From positions 124,001 through 188,000 of the forward strand of contig JASJFT010000032.1 of assembly GCA_030770425.1 (NCBI GenBank): a stretch of DNA of 64,000 bases, read 5' to 3'. The DNA is from Darksidea phi. Its lineage: Eukaryota; Ascomycota; Dothideomycetes; Pleosporales; Lentitheciaceae. Positions 33,075-46,054 of the stretch are shown here, in pieces. Numbering within the stretch: position 1 is the stretch's first letter; each line of letters starts with the position of its first letter. Under the pieces are notes generated by a model that did no database searches, was not told where the DNA came from, and worked only from the letters and a program-made list of their open reading frames with translations. The position numbers were made by a program, and so were the translations under genes.

Positions 33075-33335
33075 GTCTTTCATGAGTGCGATATCGAGAT
33101 TGCGCAGTCACTCGCCGTGTTCAACATCACAAAGCTCGTTGAGAACGGTAAACGGTGGAACTGGAAGTCAAGTTTGAGCCGGGCACGACTGGCAATCTCA
33201 TGCCATATGCCACGCCGATCAAGTCGCGGCCAGGGAAGTATGCATAGCCGATTGAGAAAGCGGAGGATGAGAATCCATGGGAGGAAATTGATGCTGAGGC
33301 GTTGGAGGGGATCGATTGGTGGACTTGTTGGTACG
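33075..33335 (+). pseudogene. Cytochrome P450 C-terminal remnant
   Basis: The plus strand reads DIEIAQSLAVFNITKLVENG, then after a one-base deletion near 33150 continues TVELEVKFEPGTTGNLMPYATPIKSRPGKYA. A TAG follows (33245-33247) and then PIEKAEDENPWEEIDAEAL. This is the last part of a microsomal P450 of the fungal type that ends with a strand pair and a polar tail. The heme-cysteine region should lie just upstream but is absent, so only the 3' end of the gene survives. It is followed by AT-richer sequence without genes. Confidence 0.7.
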
Positions 33336-34433
33336 TACTGTTCTACAAACTAAATGTACACTAGCGAGGTTTACTAGCAGTGCCTTTAGATACTCTTTAC
33401 TTAGATTTGCGCATTGGGAGTCTCTTTCCTACTGTGTTTGTACACAGTAGAATAACTGAAGTATATATACTGGTATTACAAAGATTGACTTTTAAATACC
33501 TTATATGTATATTTCTATACTTTGGATATCTGTCCTTGGAAACCCAGTCCGCAGCGAGAAAAATACGGTAGATTTGGTCATACTCTCGGTCGCTCCGCAT
33601 AGCATCCAAACCTACGTCAGCCTTGCACCCCTGCTCCACCGCAGCTATTTACGCATACTCAAATTTAGGCGTGTTAGGACGACAGTTCTATCAATAAAAG
33701 AAAGTTCCTCTGCGCTTTGAAGATATTGAAATTAGGTACTCCGAGTTTCTCTGGGTGAAAAAGTGGGCGATGTGTCTTGGCATGATGACTTGGTGTGATT
33801 ACGTGGCGCAGTATCGTTCTCGGCGCGCGGCGAAGAACAACACGTCAGATCAACTCAGGCTTCCTCATATCACTCCACCAGTTTAACTCACCAATCGTTC
33901 CAATTTACAAATAGCGGCAAGGCGTACCTCTTTAATATGTGTACTTACGGCATAACGCGTGCTGTTCAGGGCGGCTGCAGGAGGCAATCACAGCATAAGA
34001 AAGAGACACGCCTACGCAAGAGATGTCCGCAGTCACCGACGCCAGGCCCTCCTTGTGATAATGCAACGCATAACACAGCGCTAGATCGGCTTCCTTCAAG
34101 GAAAGGGGGGAGGTGCCCAGCCTGCCGTGATTCAGGCATAGCGCTAGAAGTCTACCAAGTCAAATGGGTAAGCCAAGCCATACGCTACTCCCATATACGC
34201 TAGCTAATATTCATGAATGATAGGTAGATACTGTCTAGACGGCAATACAATGGAAAGATTGAGTGGACGGCTGTTTCGCAGGACGGAAAGTCAGGCACCA
34301 TCTGAAAGACGATCATGGCATGACGATTAAATGATGCTTAGTCGGAGAGGGAGGCTTGGACGAGGGAGGAGGTCTCAGTAACAATAAAAGCTCGTATAAT
34401 TCTAGTAGCTATGGAACAAGACTGCTGTTCATC
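33336..34433. other. Stretch without a gene
   Basis: Moderately AT-rich in 33360-33600. No frame longer than about 90 codons, and none is recognisable. Confidence 0.45.
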
Positions 34434-34965
34434 TTATAGCTCATTACAACACCTTTCCCCTGAGGGGCTAGTGCGAAACGCTTCCAATTCTTGAATAACC
34501 TCGCTCATAGAGCTGACGTCCCCACACCAGCAACTCTGTATTAGTTGACCAAGGGGAAGATTTGTGACATCAGGAAAGTGTTGGTTTGCGTATAGCTCTT
34601 CAACTTGCTTATATGGGTCATCCGACACTTCGAGCTCAAGGTATGGTGGTCTTCCAGTCAAAACTTCGTAGATTGCACAGCCAAATGCAAAAATATCGGT
34701 GCGTTGACTCACCCGAGGCATCGATGGGCAATAGCTGAACCATTCGTACCTGGCGTTCAATTTCACCCTCGTCACCATCGTGAAACTCTTTCAGGACTCT
34801 TTCAGGATTAATACCATATACGACCCCTGATTTCCCAGCGGCAAGGAATTGTATCGTATTTGGTACTATCATATTGTTGCGTGTTTTGCTTGGAGATCGC
34901 AATTTTTTGAGGCATTGGGTAGAAAGCGCCTCGAGCAGTGACAAGGGGGAGAGAAAGGGTCTCAT
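34434..34965 (-). pseudogene. Protein kinase gene with the catalytic core deleted
   Basis: On the minus strand an N-lobe is clear: NTIQFLAAGKSGVVYGINPERVLKEF, with a glycine-loop-like AGKSGVVYG and the VLKE lysine, running to GEIERQ near 34760. In another frame and directly adjoining comes a C-lobe: RYEWFSYCPSMPRVSQRTDIFAFGCAIYEVLTGRPPY through IQSCWCGDVSSMSEVIQELEAF, ending at 34434. All that lies between, including helix C, the HRD catalytic loop and the DFG motif (over 100 residues), is missing from the DNA, and the join is out of frame. A splice event cannot restore it. This is a deletion relic of a small fungal Ser/Thr kinase. Confidence 0.7.
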
Positions 34966-35709
34966 AGCGCGCACATGTATGGTCCTAGGTTGGACGCCAT
35001 GCGATGCCTGGGTGGAAACGGGCGTTTGAAGAGATTTCGGGACACGAAGGGGAAGAGAATGTGATTCAAAAGCCACCGGGGGCGGGAATAGCGACGATTT
35101 GTGGAGCAGTCGAGAGGTGGGGCGGAGCGGAAAGTGAGGCGGGAGCTGGAGTCAATAAGAGGGCACCGGCGGCTTCATCGAAGGCGACAAGGTCAGTAGC
35201 AAGCAGAAGAGACTTCAAAAGAGCAACGAAGCTTCAGGAGACAGCGGCATCGCTTGTTTCGCCAAGCGGATGACCCAACCCTTTTCGGCCTCCGCTTCCG
35301 GAGCGGAGCACGCGTTTGCTCGTTAATGTCCCGTCCCAGCCAGGCGCTAGGGTACAGTATTGTGAGGAGGACAGCGTAACATGTTATATGCTCGCGGGAC
35401 GTGGGATAGGACGGATAGGGTTCGCGTTGAAGGCTGAACGAGCGTTCTGAAGTAGGGCCTAGGTTTCAGCGGCTCCACTATCATGTAATGGACGTGGTAA
35501 TAAGCATCGAGCCAAGACCAGGAGCGCCATTTAGCACAACCCGTGAGAGGTCTGAGCGTTGCCATTCTTTCGAGTTTCTCCCTTGCTAGTAGGAGCACGC
35601 GATTACGTCGGGGCATCTTCCTAGTACGCTCTTGTCTTCTGAAAGTTGCCTAATCTGACTGTCAACAGGTGTGCATGGCGACGCAGCCTAATTGCTGCCC
35701 CGAAGCATC
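34966..35709. other. Stretch without a gene
   Basis: Holds the region upstream of the kinase relic and short frames on both strands (35347-35616 and others) without recognisable products. Confidence 0.4.
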
Positions 35710-36178
35710 TTATATGCCCTCAGCGGCGCCTGCGGGTTGAGGATGAACGGTGGAGGCTGGGCGGTAGCCTCTGCTAGTTTGCGGAGGTGCTTGCGGAGGT
35801 ATCTGCGGAGGTGGCTGCAGCGGCGGCAATGAAGACTGGTGGTCAGTGTACCTAGTATGGAGCGGTGAATTTGATGTGTCTACGGGCGGCACGGCTAGGT
35901 GCGCAACTTTTTTGGGCCCTATCCAGATACCCGTCCTCCCCTGCTGGATCCAGACAGGCGTGAACAACGCTGACGACCCCTCCATCTCGTCCAGGCGTTC
36001 CAAAAGTCGACTGTACGCCCAACTCGACCCCTTTGATCTCTAAGATCGCGGCCTCATGCCCCAGCTTGGATACGGCTTCTTGGATGGGCCGGTATTCCTG
36101 CATTATCAACTCATCCGGCATCGCCGCATCGGCCAGAGAATACGGTATTCCTAGCAGCCAAAGAGCGAGTTTTTCCAT
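35710..36178 (-). pseudogene. Unknown protein gene, frameshifted in a G run
   Basis: An ATG at 36178 opens a frame with IPYSLADAAMPDELIMQEYRP and SKLGHEAAILEIKG. At a run of four G (plus-strand C at 36028-36031) the sensible sequence moves to another frame: SSWAYSRLLERLDEMEGSSAL, VWIQQGRTGIWIGPKKVAHL and a Pro/Gln-rich tail (PPLQPPPQIPPQAPPQ) to 35710. Removing one G would join both parts into about 155 residues. Neither half is a known domain. It is either a recent pseudogene or a homopolymer error in the assembly. Confidence 0.45.
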
Positions 36179-36495
36179 AGGGGATGGAGGGGGAATTCCT
36201 TCTAGAGGACTACCGAATCCTCCAACATAATCACCCTAGGCGCGGAGGAAGCGTAGGAATCCCGAGCCGGCCAGCTCTAAATCCAAAAAAGTGTCCATAT
36301 CAACCACCCCCGCTCATGCATATCCCGTGACAAAAAGTACCACGGCCAAGGGTTGCACCAATCACGAAGCCCCGCAACTTACCCGACTAGGCATGCTCTT
36401 TCTCCGTCGATCGCAGTGTCCGTCACGCCTGTCACCCTCGTTCGGTGATGCGCGTCACCCCGTCACCGTGATCGGCTGCTCGGGCTTTTTGCTGC
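36179..36495. other. Short stretch without a gene
   Basis: Lies between the frameshifted unknown gene and the weak candidate at 36496. Nothing recognised. Confidence 0.4.
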
Positions 36496-36899
36496 ATGTT
36501 TTGGGTTACGAACTGCATCGCGATTGCGAAAGAGCGGCGCGTCGGTACAATGCAAAGGGTATTGACACCCTTTTGGACCAGCTTTACAGGCTTCGTACCC
36601 GACCTCCGCAAGGTCGAGCCGTACAACCCCGTGATCGGCCCTGTCATGGTGGTAGGCCTCCATGCCTTCCATTCCTTTCAGTTGCCGGCGATCGACCGCG
36701 TGAAGCTGCGAGGTAAGTAGCTGAGGTAGACGCCCGTCATCGCGTCCGTATTCCAGCGTCCGGCCCACCCGATTTGGGTCTCTTGACACCGCTGAGCTCC
36801 GCGTGCCGGACGCTCTGTTTGCGGGCGCTGTGGGTCTCCTCCTTCGAATGGATGCCTACCGCCCGGAACATCCTCCTGTTCCAATCAAACTGCGTATAG
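36496..36899 (+). CDS. Weak candidate: small two-exon hypothetical protein
   Basis: Exon 1 (36496-36712) from an ATG preceded closely by an in-frame stop, a 44-base intron with GTAAGT donor and TTCCAG acceptor, and exon 2 (36757-36899) to TAG give 119 residues. The product contains FTGFVPDLRKVEPYNPVIG and a hydrophobic stretch VMVVGLHAFHSF. No domain is recognised. Other frames on both strands are equally long here, so the splice signals are the only real support. It lies inside a region of dead genes and may be part of one. Confidence 0.2.
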
Positions 36900-37500
36900 T
36901 AGCTAAACGATGGGGACTTCTCGGCGCCGTCCCTACCCAAGCGGTAGAAGAAAAGGCCAAGGCGGAGAGAGGGCAGAGGATTGGATGGGAGTTCCGCATA
37001 CAACCCATATATTCAACCTTAACATACCCCGTTGACGTGACCATACATGGCGCCAATTCATCCGGCTTCGGCCCTTCATTCTCTAGTTCAAGGAGTATGA
37101 GGTCCGTGGGCTGCTCTCACCCCGTGTAACAGTAGCGTAGCCTAATAGATGCTCCGCGGCAGTCCGTAGGTGCGAGTCAATAGAATCGGGCACCTTAGAG
37201 GCCGCCTCCCAGCGCTAAGTGATTGCCCCTTTAATCCCTTTAATATCGTAGCCGCCGGCAATGGTGAACAGGCCCCGATCGATAAGGCGGACGCGCTTCA
37301 TACTCTCCTCATGGCGGCGGACGCTCTCACTATTAGGAATTAGGTAAGGGCTAAGCTTATACCCGAGGCATATAGGCCAAAACCGTTCTTATTGGAGTGT
37401 CCGTTATTGCTTATTAGGGTGCCCGTGAATACCTCCCGCCTGCAGCCTCTCCTATTCGCGGTCTGCGCCGCCCTGCTAGAGGGGGGCGCGACGATCCTAA
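36900..37500. other. Stretch without a gene
   Basis: Short overlapping frames only, none recognisable. Confidence 0.4.
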
Positions 37501-37750
37501 CATCAACCCATACGATGCAATGTGATGATCAACTAAATGATACTAATTAGCGCCTGTCGTTTCTCATTTCGTCACGGCGTATGGACCCGTGATGCTGCCT
37601 CTCCCCTTCGCAGTCCGCTCCGTCCTACTGTAGGGTGGCACGAGAACCCCGCATCAGCCATGCAATGCAATGTGGTGACCAATTTAATGATATTGGTTAG
37701 CGCCTGGCGTTTCTCGTTTCGGCACAGCCTACGGGCCCACGATAACGGCT
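37501..37750 (+). repeat. Tandem duplication, two ~95-bp copies
   Basis: 37501-37596 and 37652-37748 align over their whole length, about 150 bases apart. They share CAATGTG-TGA-CAA, AATGATA-T--TTAGCGCCTG and GTTTCTC-TTTCG blocks. Most differences are transitions, as expected from RIP or deamination. Neither copy codes for anything recognisable. Confidence 0.65.
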
Positions 37751-38104
37751 TCGCCGCTTCATTCCTGCTCCTGCTCATCCAACACCTAGACCCGCCCATG
37801 CAAGAAGGCAACCTACAATTTATGCTGGAGGCAGATGGTAGAACACCAGTAAGCAGTTTGGCAAGCACTTCGAATATCTTTCGAGTAGGGATAGACTTGG
37901 AAACATGCCCAAAACTGAGGGGAGGGGAGGGGGGTTCTGCGGGAAGCAAAAGCAACATCCTGCTATCTGTATGTCTCACAAGAGATTTGATTCGCTTTAC
38001 CTATACATTTGTCCCGATACGTCTTGTTTGGAGCGTCTCTAATCTATGACGTCTGACCCTGGGTTTTGCCCCCGGTATAGAGTTAAGCGGTTCTTTCTGC
38101 GAAG
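37749..38104. other. Boundary into the AT-rich tract
   Basis: Composition falls to AT-rich at about 38080. A plus-strand open frame at 37537-38049 has no recognisable product and runs through the tandem duplication. Confidence 0.4.
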
Positions 38105-39660
38105 AAAATATCCAACTAATATATAATTACAATACCGAAGACGTCTTGCGTATCCTAAGTAATACTTGAATTTAGTATATTAGACTTCTTGAGGTCTAAT
38201 ATCTAGACAATCTTAGTGATAATCAAGCGTATCTATGTGTACCTAAGAGGTTCACCGACGTAGCTATAAGGTCTCCAGCCAAATACTCGGATACCCTTCC
38301 TATTATCGTAGTAGTATAGTAACTCGGGATCGGTCTTAGCCTGACGAAGCTATCTCTTTGGGCGCCATACTTCTAGCTCGTAGAAGTATTTCGAAGAATA
38401 GGATAAAGCTAGGGGTTAAATAGTTATTATTATCTGCTTGTCGTAAGAAGTTATTCGGACAAGATAGTAGAGGGGCCTATATTACCAGGCATAAAGTGGT
38501 CAGTAACTATACTACCGCTTGGAGGCGTGATACGTATATGTCCGATAGGGCTAAAGTTTGTGACGTTAAAAAATACATACCCGACCTACTTTGGATTACA
38601 TATTCTAAGGGCCTCTTTAAGGACTATATTGAGGTATGGAAGTTGCTTTAGAGCTTGTAATCTTAGTTCAGATAGTGATAAGAATTCTCGGACCTTAGTT
38701 TCCAATATTGATAGAGATTCTATATTCTGAAGGAGGTTGTTGACGACTCCCGTAAGTACTATAGCCGTAGTTTTACTTACGGCGTTAATAAATAGTATAG
38801 AATTTAATATGACCTCTTCTGGAGTTAAGCCTTCTCCTCGATCCTCGCTCCGGAGTAGCTGTGATATAATATCTGGTCGATCGATAATAGTACCGGGTAA
38901 AAGCCGACGTTTTAGTTTTACTACGGCGCGTTGGCGGTAGTCTATATATTTCTTGATAATTTTCTTTAGAATAAGAGAATACTACTAGAGATTTTAATAA
39001 AGTATTAATAATCGGATAGTATTATAAGTTGATAGATAATGAAGCTTGATACACGTAGCTATTTAATCTATCTAACCCTTATATTCGCACTTTTCGAGGC
39101 AACCAAATAACTCGCCAAAGGAAAGATCGCCGAAGATATTAAAGAGAGTAAAATTAGACTAGTTAAAGATATTAGTAGTAGTATTACCCTTAGGCGAAGA
39201 TCGCTTATAGAGTTTGTTAATATAAAGTCTAACGTAGTCTTGAAGAATGGGCTCTTACTATAAATAGCTCTGTCGTTGAACGTAGGATCTATGAATCGCC
39301 TGATTCTTTTATGTTCTTTTAAATTAATCGTAGTAAAAACAGACGTAGGTCCGCCCTCGGGGTTACCGTGCTAGAGCTCACTCTTTCTGAATATCTTTCT
39401 GAATACCTTAGGATTACTATCCCGGTTAGAGTAGATATTATCCTAAGCAGTTAGATTCGTAAAAGAGAGTTTATTAGGTACGACTCTTACGAGGTTACCG
39501 TATTGTGTATGCAGTTTCTGGATTTCGTACGGGAAATGTCTGCCCCAAACTGCCCGCATGTAAGGAAGTCTTGAGGCGCGCTAGAGAAGGGGCCCAGGAA
39601 ATCTAGTAAGGGGTGGAAAAAGAGATTATAGATCTAGATAGTGACGGGTAACTGTGACTG
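38105..39660 (-). pseudogene. Near full-length cytochrome P450, destroyed by RIP
   Basis: Reading the minus strand through stops gives a P450 in order. YNLFFHPL and RFPGPLL (about 39640-39590) are the proline-rich hinge after the membrane anchor. Then come SRLPYM, HFPYEIQKLHTQYGNLVRVVP, EHKRIRRFIDPTFNDRAIYS (about 39330) and DIFGDLSFGELFGCLEK. Further on are RPDIISQLLRSEDRGEGLTPEE and ILFINAVSKTTAIVLTGVVNN, the I-helix with the acid/Thr pair region. Next are LPYLNIVLKEALRI (K-helix ExxR), PIGHIRITPPSG and FGWRPYSYVGE (about 38270), the heme loop, where the cysteine ligand codon has become TAC (Tyr). RLIITKIV*ILDLKKSN ends it near 38105. Many TAG/TAA codons correspond to CAG/CAA/TGG. Several frame changes are present and one intron (GTAGGT..TTTAG) near 38555 is still recognisable. 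It is not functional. Confidence 0.8.
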
Positions 39661-40964
39661 TGTTAGTACGTAGGGATTCGCGTACTGATATGGGACCTTA
39701 CTAGATAGACAAGCAAGGTCAACTAACCACCCGCGACCAAGTGTTATTTCCTATGAGAATATTAATGTACGCCATGTCCGTGTATTGAATGCCGACTGTG
39801 CACCAAGTAGTTTGTTTCGTCGTCAGTAAGAAGATAGTTAAGTGAGGGAGAGGAAGTCAGCTGCAGTGCGGCGAAGGTTGGGGGTCAAGAGCTCACAGTA
39901 CACGCACCAAAACCGGTTATGTTCTCTGCCCAATTTTAGCAGTCACCTGCAGCCCACCAACATGGTTGTGCTGAAAGTGTAAGCGTCTCGGAACTCAGGA
40001 ATACTGCAGCCTTTCCCACTGCAGTCCCACCGGGCAACTCGACCCTGCAGCCACTGCCACCCGGGATTTTCGCTTAAAACATGGGAATGACTCGTGTTAA
40101 ACCGTCTTTTGCGCCACAAACATGGGCTCAAATACTTCACGAGCCGCAAAGTATGATGCTACAGCTTAGGGATGTCTCATCACATTCCTCTTTTTGGTCA
40201 CGCTTTCAATCGTTGCACGTGGAACCTCACTCCAGATTCTAAAGGCGCCCTTCGGGGTGGATGATGCCCTTGCATACGTGGCCTATGTATGCGTATCCCT
40301 TACCGGCAATGGTGTTGGGAAGTGACAAGTTAAGCAGGTCAGCTTTTGATCGAGATCGAGGGTGACGTTAAAGATTTATATCACATCAAGAAGGCTGACA
40401 ATTGTAGCGACAGCTGCAATTAATGCCCGAGGGCGGTTTTTAGTATTTCCAATTTAATATAGGGTGGCATCAGTACGATCTATTGATAACTGTTCTTAAC
40501 ACCAGAGTTTTTTAATATTTCGCATTAGCTATTTTATATATCACTTGTAGTAAGATAAGTATAGAAACTAGGATTTTAATAGGATAGCAGATATAAAAGC
40601 CATTTTTATATGTATTAAGGTTCTAGATCTTAAATGTGGTTAGCTCAAATCAAAGATACTCGAGGAGCTTGGGATAATTTATTCAAGGGATAATTAACTA
40701 GCAAGCTATAGCTTTATTACAGCTTCAGAGCGAGAAGCCTACAGATTTCGAGTTGCTTGAAGTGAAAGTACCCTCATATGCCTCAGCACGGAGGGCGTCT
40801 CACCACACAGAGAGAGGCATTAGAGGTAAGGTGATAATTAAAGAAACAAGTTGATAAGCTGACAGGAGGGGCTGTCGATAGGAACTAACACGTAATATAA
40901 TCGGATCAAAAACAAGATCCCCTCAGTCAATGCAACATTTCCTTCTTGCCGCAAAACCTAAAAG
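39661..40964. other. Stretch without a gene, partly AT-rich
   Basis: Upstream flank of the P450 relic. Normal composition at 39780-40400, AT-rich at 40430-40700. No recognisable coding remnant found. Confidence 0.4.
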
Positions 40965-41672
40965 TCAGGCCTTAACAACATCGCTTCCATCGCTAACGAA
41001 AATCTCACACCTGACAACTTCATAATTGGGGCCTCCATATTGCCTCAGCTCATACTGGTGTCCCTCGTACTTAACCTCATACATCCACCCATCCACCTGC
41101 TCCGCCTCCATCCCATCAATCATGGTGTGGTACTTCCCACCCCACAGGCTCACCTTTCCACGGTAGGTCTTAGCTGGCTTAAGAGTTAGTACCTCCTTCA
41201 GAGCGAGCAGCTCCGTGAGCACCGACGCCTTAGTCAGTGTTCCATAGAAGAAGTACGGAACTGGATACTGGTCTTGCGCCGGCAACGGAACGGTGTCGAC
41301 TCGGATTCGGGTAACAAATATGGTGTCATCAATAGAACAACGCGGGATACCATTGAAGAGTTAATTAAGCCCACCTAATTCACTTTCTTGTTGGTCAAAA
41401 GGGAGGCCGAGAAAGCTCTCTCGGCTACTTCGATCGCACCGACTCTTGGCACCGATGCCACACTTCCGCAAAACTGTGTCCACCATTTTCCGCGGAGTCT
41501 TTGAGAGCTTGGTGGCGTCGCGAACTTTCTCAACAGTATTAAGCGGGCGTTTGAGCTTGAAGAGCTTCATCCAGCGTTCGAGGTGGATGCTGAAGTATCT
41601 ATCGATATATTCTTTGCTAGTACATGATCGCGCCATTCTTTCTAACACGGCGTGATCCTCTTCCATGGCCAT
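40965..41672 (-). pseudogene. Gamma-glutamylcyclotransferase/AIG2-like protein with one in-frame TAA
   Basis: From ATG 41672 the frame encodes an N-terminal helical region (ARSCTSKEYIDRYFSIHLERW, RDATKLSKTPRKMVDTVLRKC), then meets TAA at 41363-41361 after ESELGGLN. The same frame goes straight on: LFNGIPRCSIDDTIFVTRIRVDTVPLPAQ, then the AIG2-like core PVPYFFYGTL, YRGKVSLWGG and VDGWMYEVKYEGHQYEL, to the TGA at 40965. PYFFYGTL is the substrate-loop motif of the GGCT fold. The unbroken frame across the stop argues against an intron. CAA to TAA would be a single C-to-T change, and RIP-rich DNA lies next door. Alternatives are an assembly error or stop readthrough. Without the stop, 235 residues would result. 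Confidence 0.7.
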
Positions 41673-42800
41673 TGTAGACTAGACGAGAGTAGAGACTTGT
41701 TCTAGAGAACTACGATAGTTTCTCTGTGGGTTATGGTAGAGTGAGTCTGTGGAAGGCTGAAGAAATGAAGCGGTCGAGACGTTATCCGAAGTGTGGTATT
41801 GTGTATTGTTGTGGCGCATTCGTTACATAATGTCTTTGAGAAGTATCCGAGTTACAAATGAATAGGTATTGCGTGCGAACCAGACGAGCCGCAGGGGGCA
41901 CTATAATCTAGTCTTCATACTGTTTCTCGAGATAATCATTGTTTGGCTCACGTTATGATTGTTTCAAGGACCTTGGTCGAGGGTGAAATTCGTAAGGTGA
42001 TCGCAAACAGCCATTACAACGTGTCACACATTGAAGTCACCCTCCACTAATACTCGACATATGCTCACTGTATGCAGTACTTCAAAGAGCGCAACTATAG
42101 AGAGATGTTATAAGAGGAGAAAAGCCGAAACGCAATAATGACGAGTAACTAACACTTAGCTCCTTCGAGACCGAAAGCACATTGAACTCTATCACTTTGA
42201 AGAAAGACATTATGACGAATACTACGATAGAGAAATAACAGAACACACGCAGACGGCACGGAGGGGAATGGAGAACAGGGGTCAGCTAAGGTAGGATCTC
42301 TGTGTTCCAAGTTGGTGACATAGTGTACAGCTCTCTGAAGGTCCCGGGATCTCTTACATGGTTGCAAAGTGGGAGCAGAGAGGTAAGACATGACGCAAGA
42401 CGGGCGATCCTTTTTGTTGGTAACCCTTCCTCTGGATGCAGTGGTTGCTGATGCCTGGAACCTGTAATTAATACATTCTATGGAGGAACGGGCGCCAGTG
42501 TCCACGCGACAGCTCTGGTTCGTGACCCAGAATTTAGCTGCCGCTGTGGCAAAGGTTTTGCAACTAAACGCGGTATTGATAGCTCGAAGCCAGAAACCCG
42601 AGTTGTTCGAGGCTGCCCTTCACCTGCATGCTGGAAAGTCATATTGTCCATCATGCCATTAGGAGTGACCACAACCTTATCGGGAGACTTCTCGCTGTTG
42701 AAAAATTAGATTGAAAGGCGATCCTGGGATCAACTGGCATTTGTCGGATAGTTGGATATGCTAGATCTTTTCAAATAGAAAGCACGTTTTGAGTTGGAAA
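41673..42800. other. Stretch without a gene
   Basis: No frame on either strand is recognisable. Short overlapping frames at 42149-42670 look random. Confidence 0.4.
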
Positions 42801-42881
42801 TGCTATTTTCGGATTTCTCATTAGCATTGCTATTTTCGGATTTCTCATTAGCATTGCTATTTTCGGATTTCTCATTAGCAT
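42801..42881 (+). repeat. 27-bp minisatellite, three perfect copies
   Basis: Three identical head-to-tail units occupy 42801-42827, 42828-42854 and 42855-42881. Each starts TGCTATTTTCGG. The unit length is a multiple of three, so both strands stay open through it: on the minus strand it reads as a nine-residue NANEKSENS repeat. No gene around it is credible, so it is probably a young slippage array. Confidence 0.9.
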
Positions 42882-43610
42882 TGCGACCGTTTGCAACAAG
42901 TACCAACAATTTCGACAGAAGAAAAGGAGCGGATAGATGCGACTCTACCTTCACTTCACGGATTCGAAAACTGGAAGGAATAGTAAGCCTAGAATGAGTC
43001 AGTGGAAGGGCGGAAGCAGCCCTTCTTCAGTAGCAGACAAAGCCTGGGACATCCATTGATCCAGTCGCAGGCGCAAGTACCACTAAAACTGAGCTGCAGA
43101 TTGGCCGCATGTGTCCGGCGTGACTTTAGGTGACTGCAATGAGGCGTCCAGTGGTGACAACAAAGGGAACGAAATTGCATGGTGGGGCAGATATGACCGC
43201 ACCAGCACCCCGTCAAAGGCTTGCCCTGAAGGATCGTACTGCCCGTGGCGGCTTTTGCATGCTGGAAAGCCGATTGATAGGTGGCGGATGTGTTAAGACG
43301 AAAAGACAGGCCACGCATGAGGTATAGGTAGTGTTGCGTTGTCCATCGCTTGCATATGGGCACAAATGTACCAAGCTATGCCAGGAATTGAGATGGCTTG
43401 ATTGTTCCTTTTTGGTACAGACATAGAGGAGTGGAAAAGCATGATTTGTTTCCCTGGATCCGCCCAGGAATGTTCCAGTGGTGACTTCAAGCTGTGTGGA
43501 TGAAAATCCGCTGGAACGCAGCCCAACATTTGCACATGGGAGCGTACCACAGTAGGCGGCTGCCTGACTCATCGGGGCCCGTGCTTCTCCTTGCCCCGCA
43601 GGCGCAGCCA
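42882..43610. other. Stretch without a gene, upstream of EF-1alpha
   Basis: Long overlapping frames on the minus strand (42989-43611) have Cys/His-rich random products. Part of this is the distal promoter of the EF-1alpha gene. Confidence 0.4.
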
Positions 43611-43615
43611 CTCTC

Positions 43616-43622
43616 TATAAAA
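43616..43622 (+). promoter_or_regulatory. TATA box of the EF-1alpha gene
   Basis: TATAAAA lies 188 bases upstream of the ATG and is followed by a C-run and CT-rich leader (43622-43720), the usual core-promoter layout of highly expressed fungal genes. A possible leader intron ends with GTGCAG at 43742. Confidence 0.55.
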
Positions 43623-43733
43623 CCCTCGCCCCCCCGCTCCCTTCGTGCAAAATCGTCCTTCGCATACCAACAGCACGCCTTGTTATCTGCGAGTTAGTCA
43701 ATCCCCTCTCCTCCATTCGGAATCATCAGCTAA

Positions 43734-45707
<1,974 letters not shown>

Positions 45708-46054
45708 GCTATCACGCCTCTCGTGGCTTGTTCCTCTCTATCCAAAAATCTCTAGCAGTTTAGTTCTGGGGATGCAATGGCTTTGGTAAGCCGTGATGAG
45801 TTATCGTTCATGTAATGCATTACGGTTGGGTGGGTGTCATGGCGTGGTCCTTCCATAGACTTCACAATGATCTGAATGAATCTTATGGTCGGCAAATAGT
45901 TGATGGCTTGTGCGTGATGCTTCTTGGTGTATCATCGGTCACATGTTCGGTGATGTTTGCTCATCTCCACGACATTGTAATATATACAAGTGTTGTAAAA
46001 TGACAGGCAACGCTTGGTGGTCGAAGTTACGTTCTTCACTTCTACCCTTGACTT
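45708..46054. other. Convergent intergenic region
   Basis: 3' flank of EF-1alpha and of the short-chain dehydrogenase gene. No gene seen. Confidence 0.5.
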
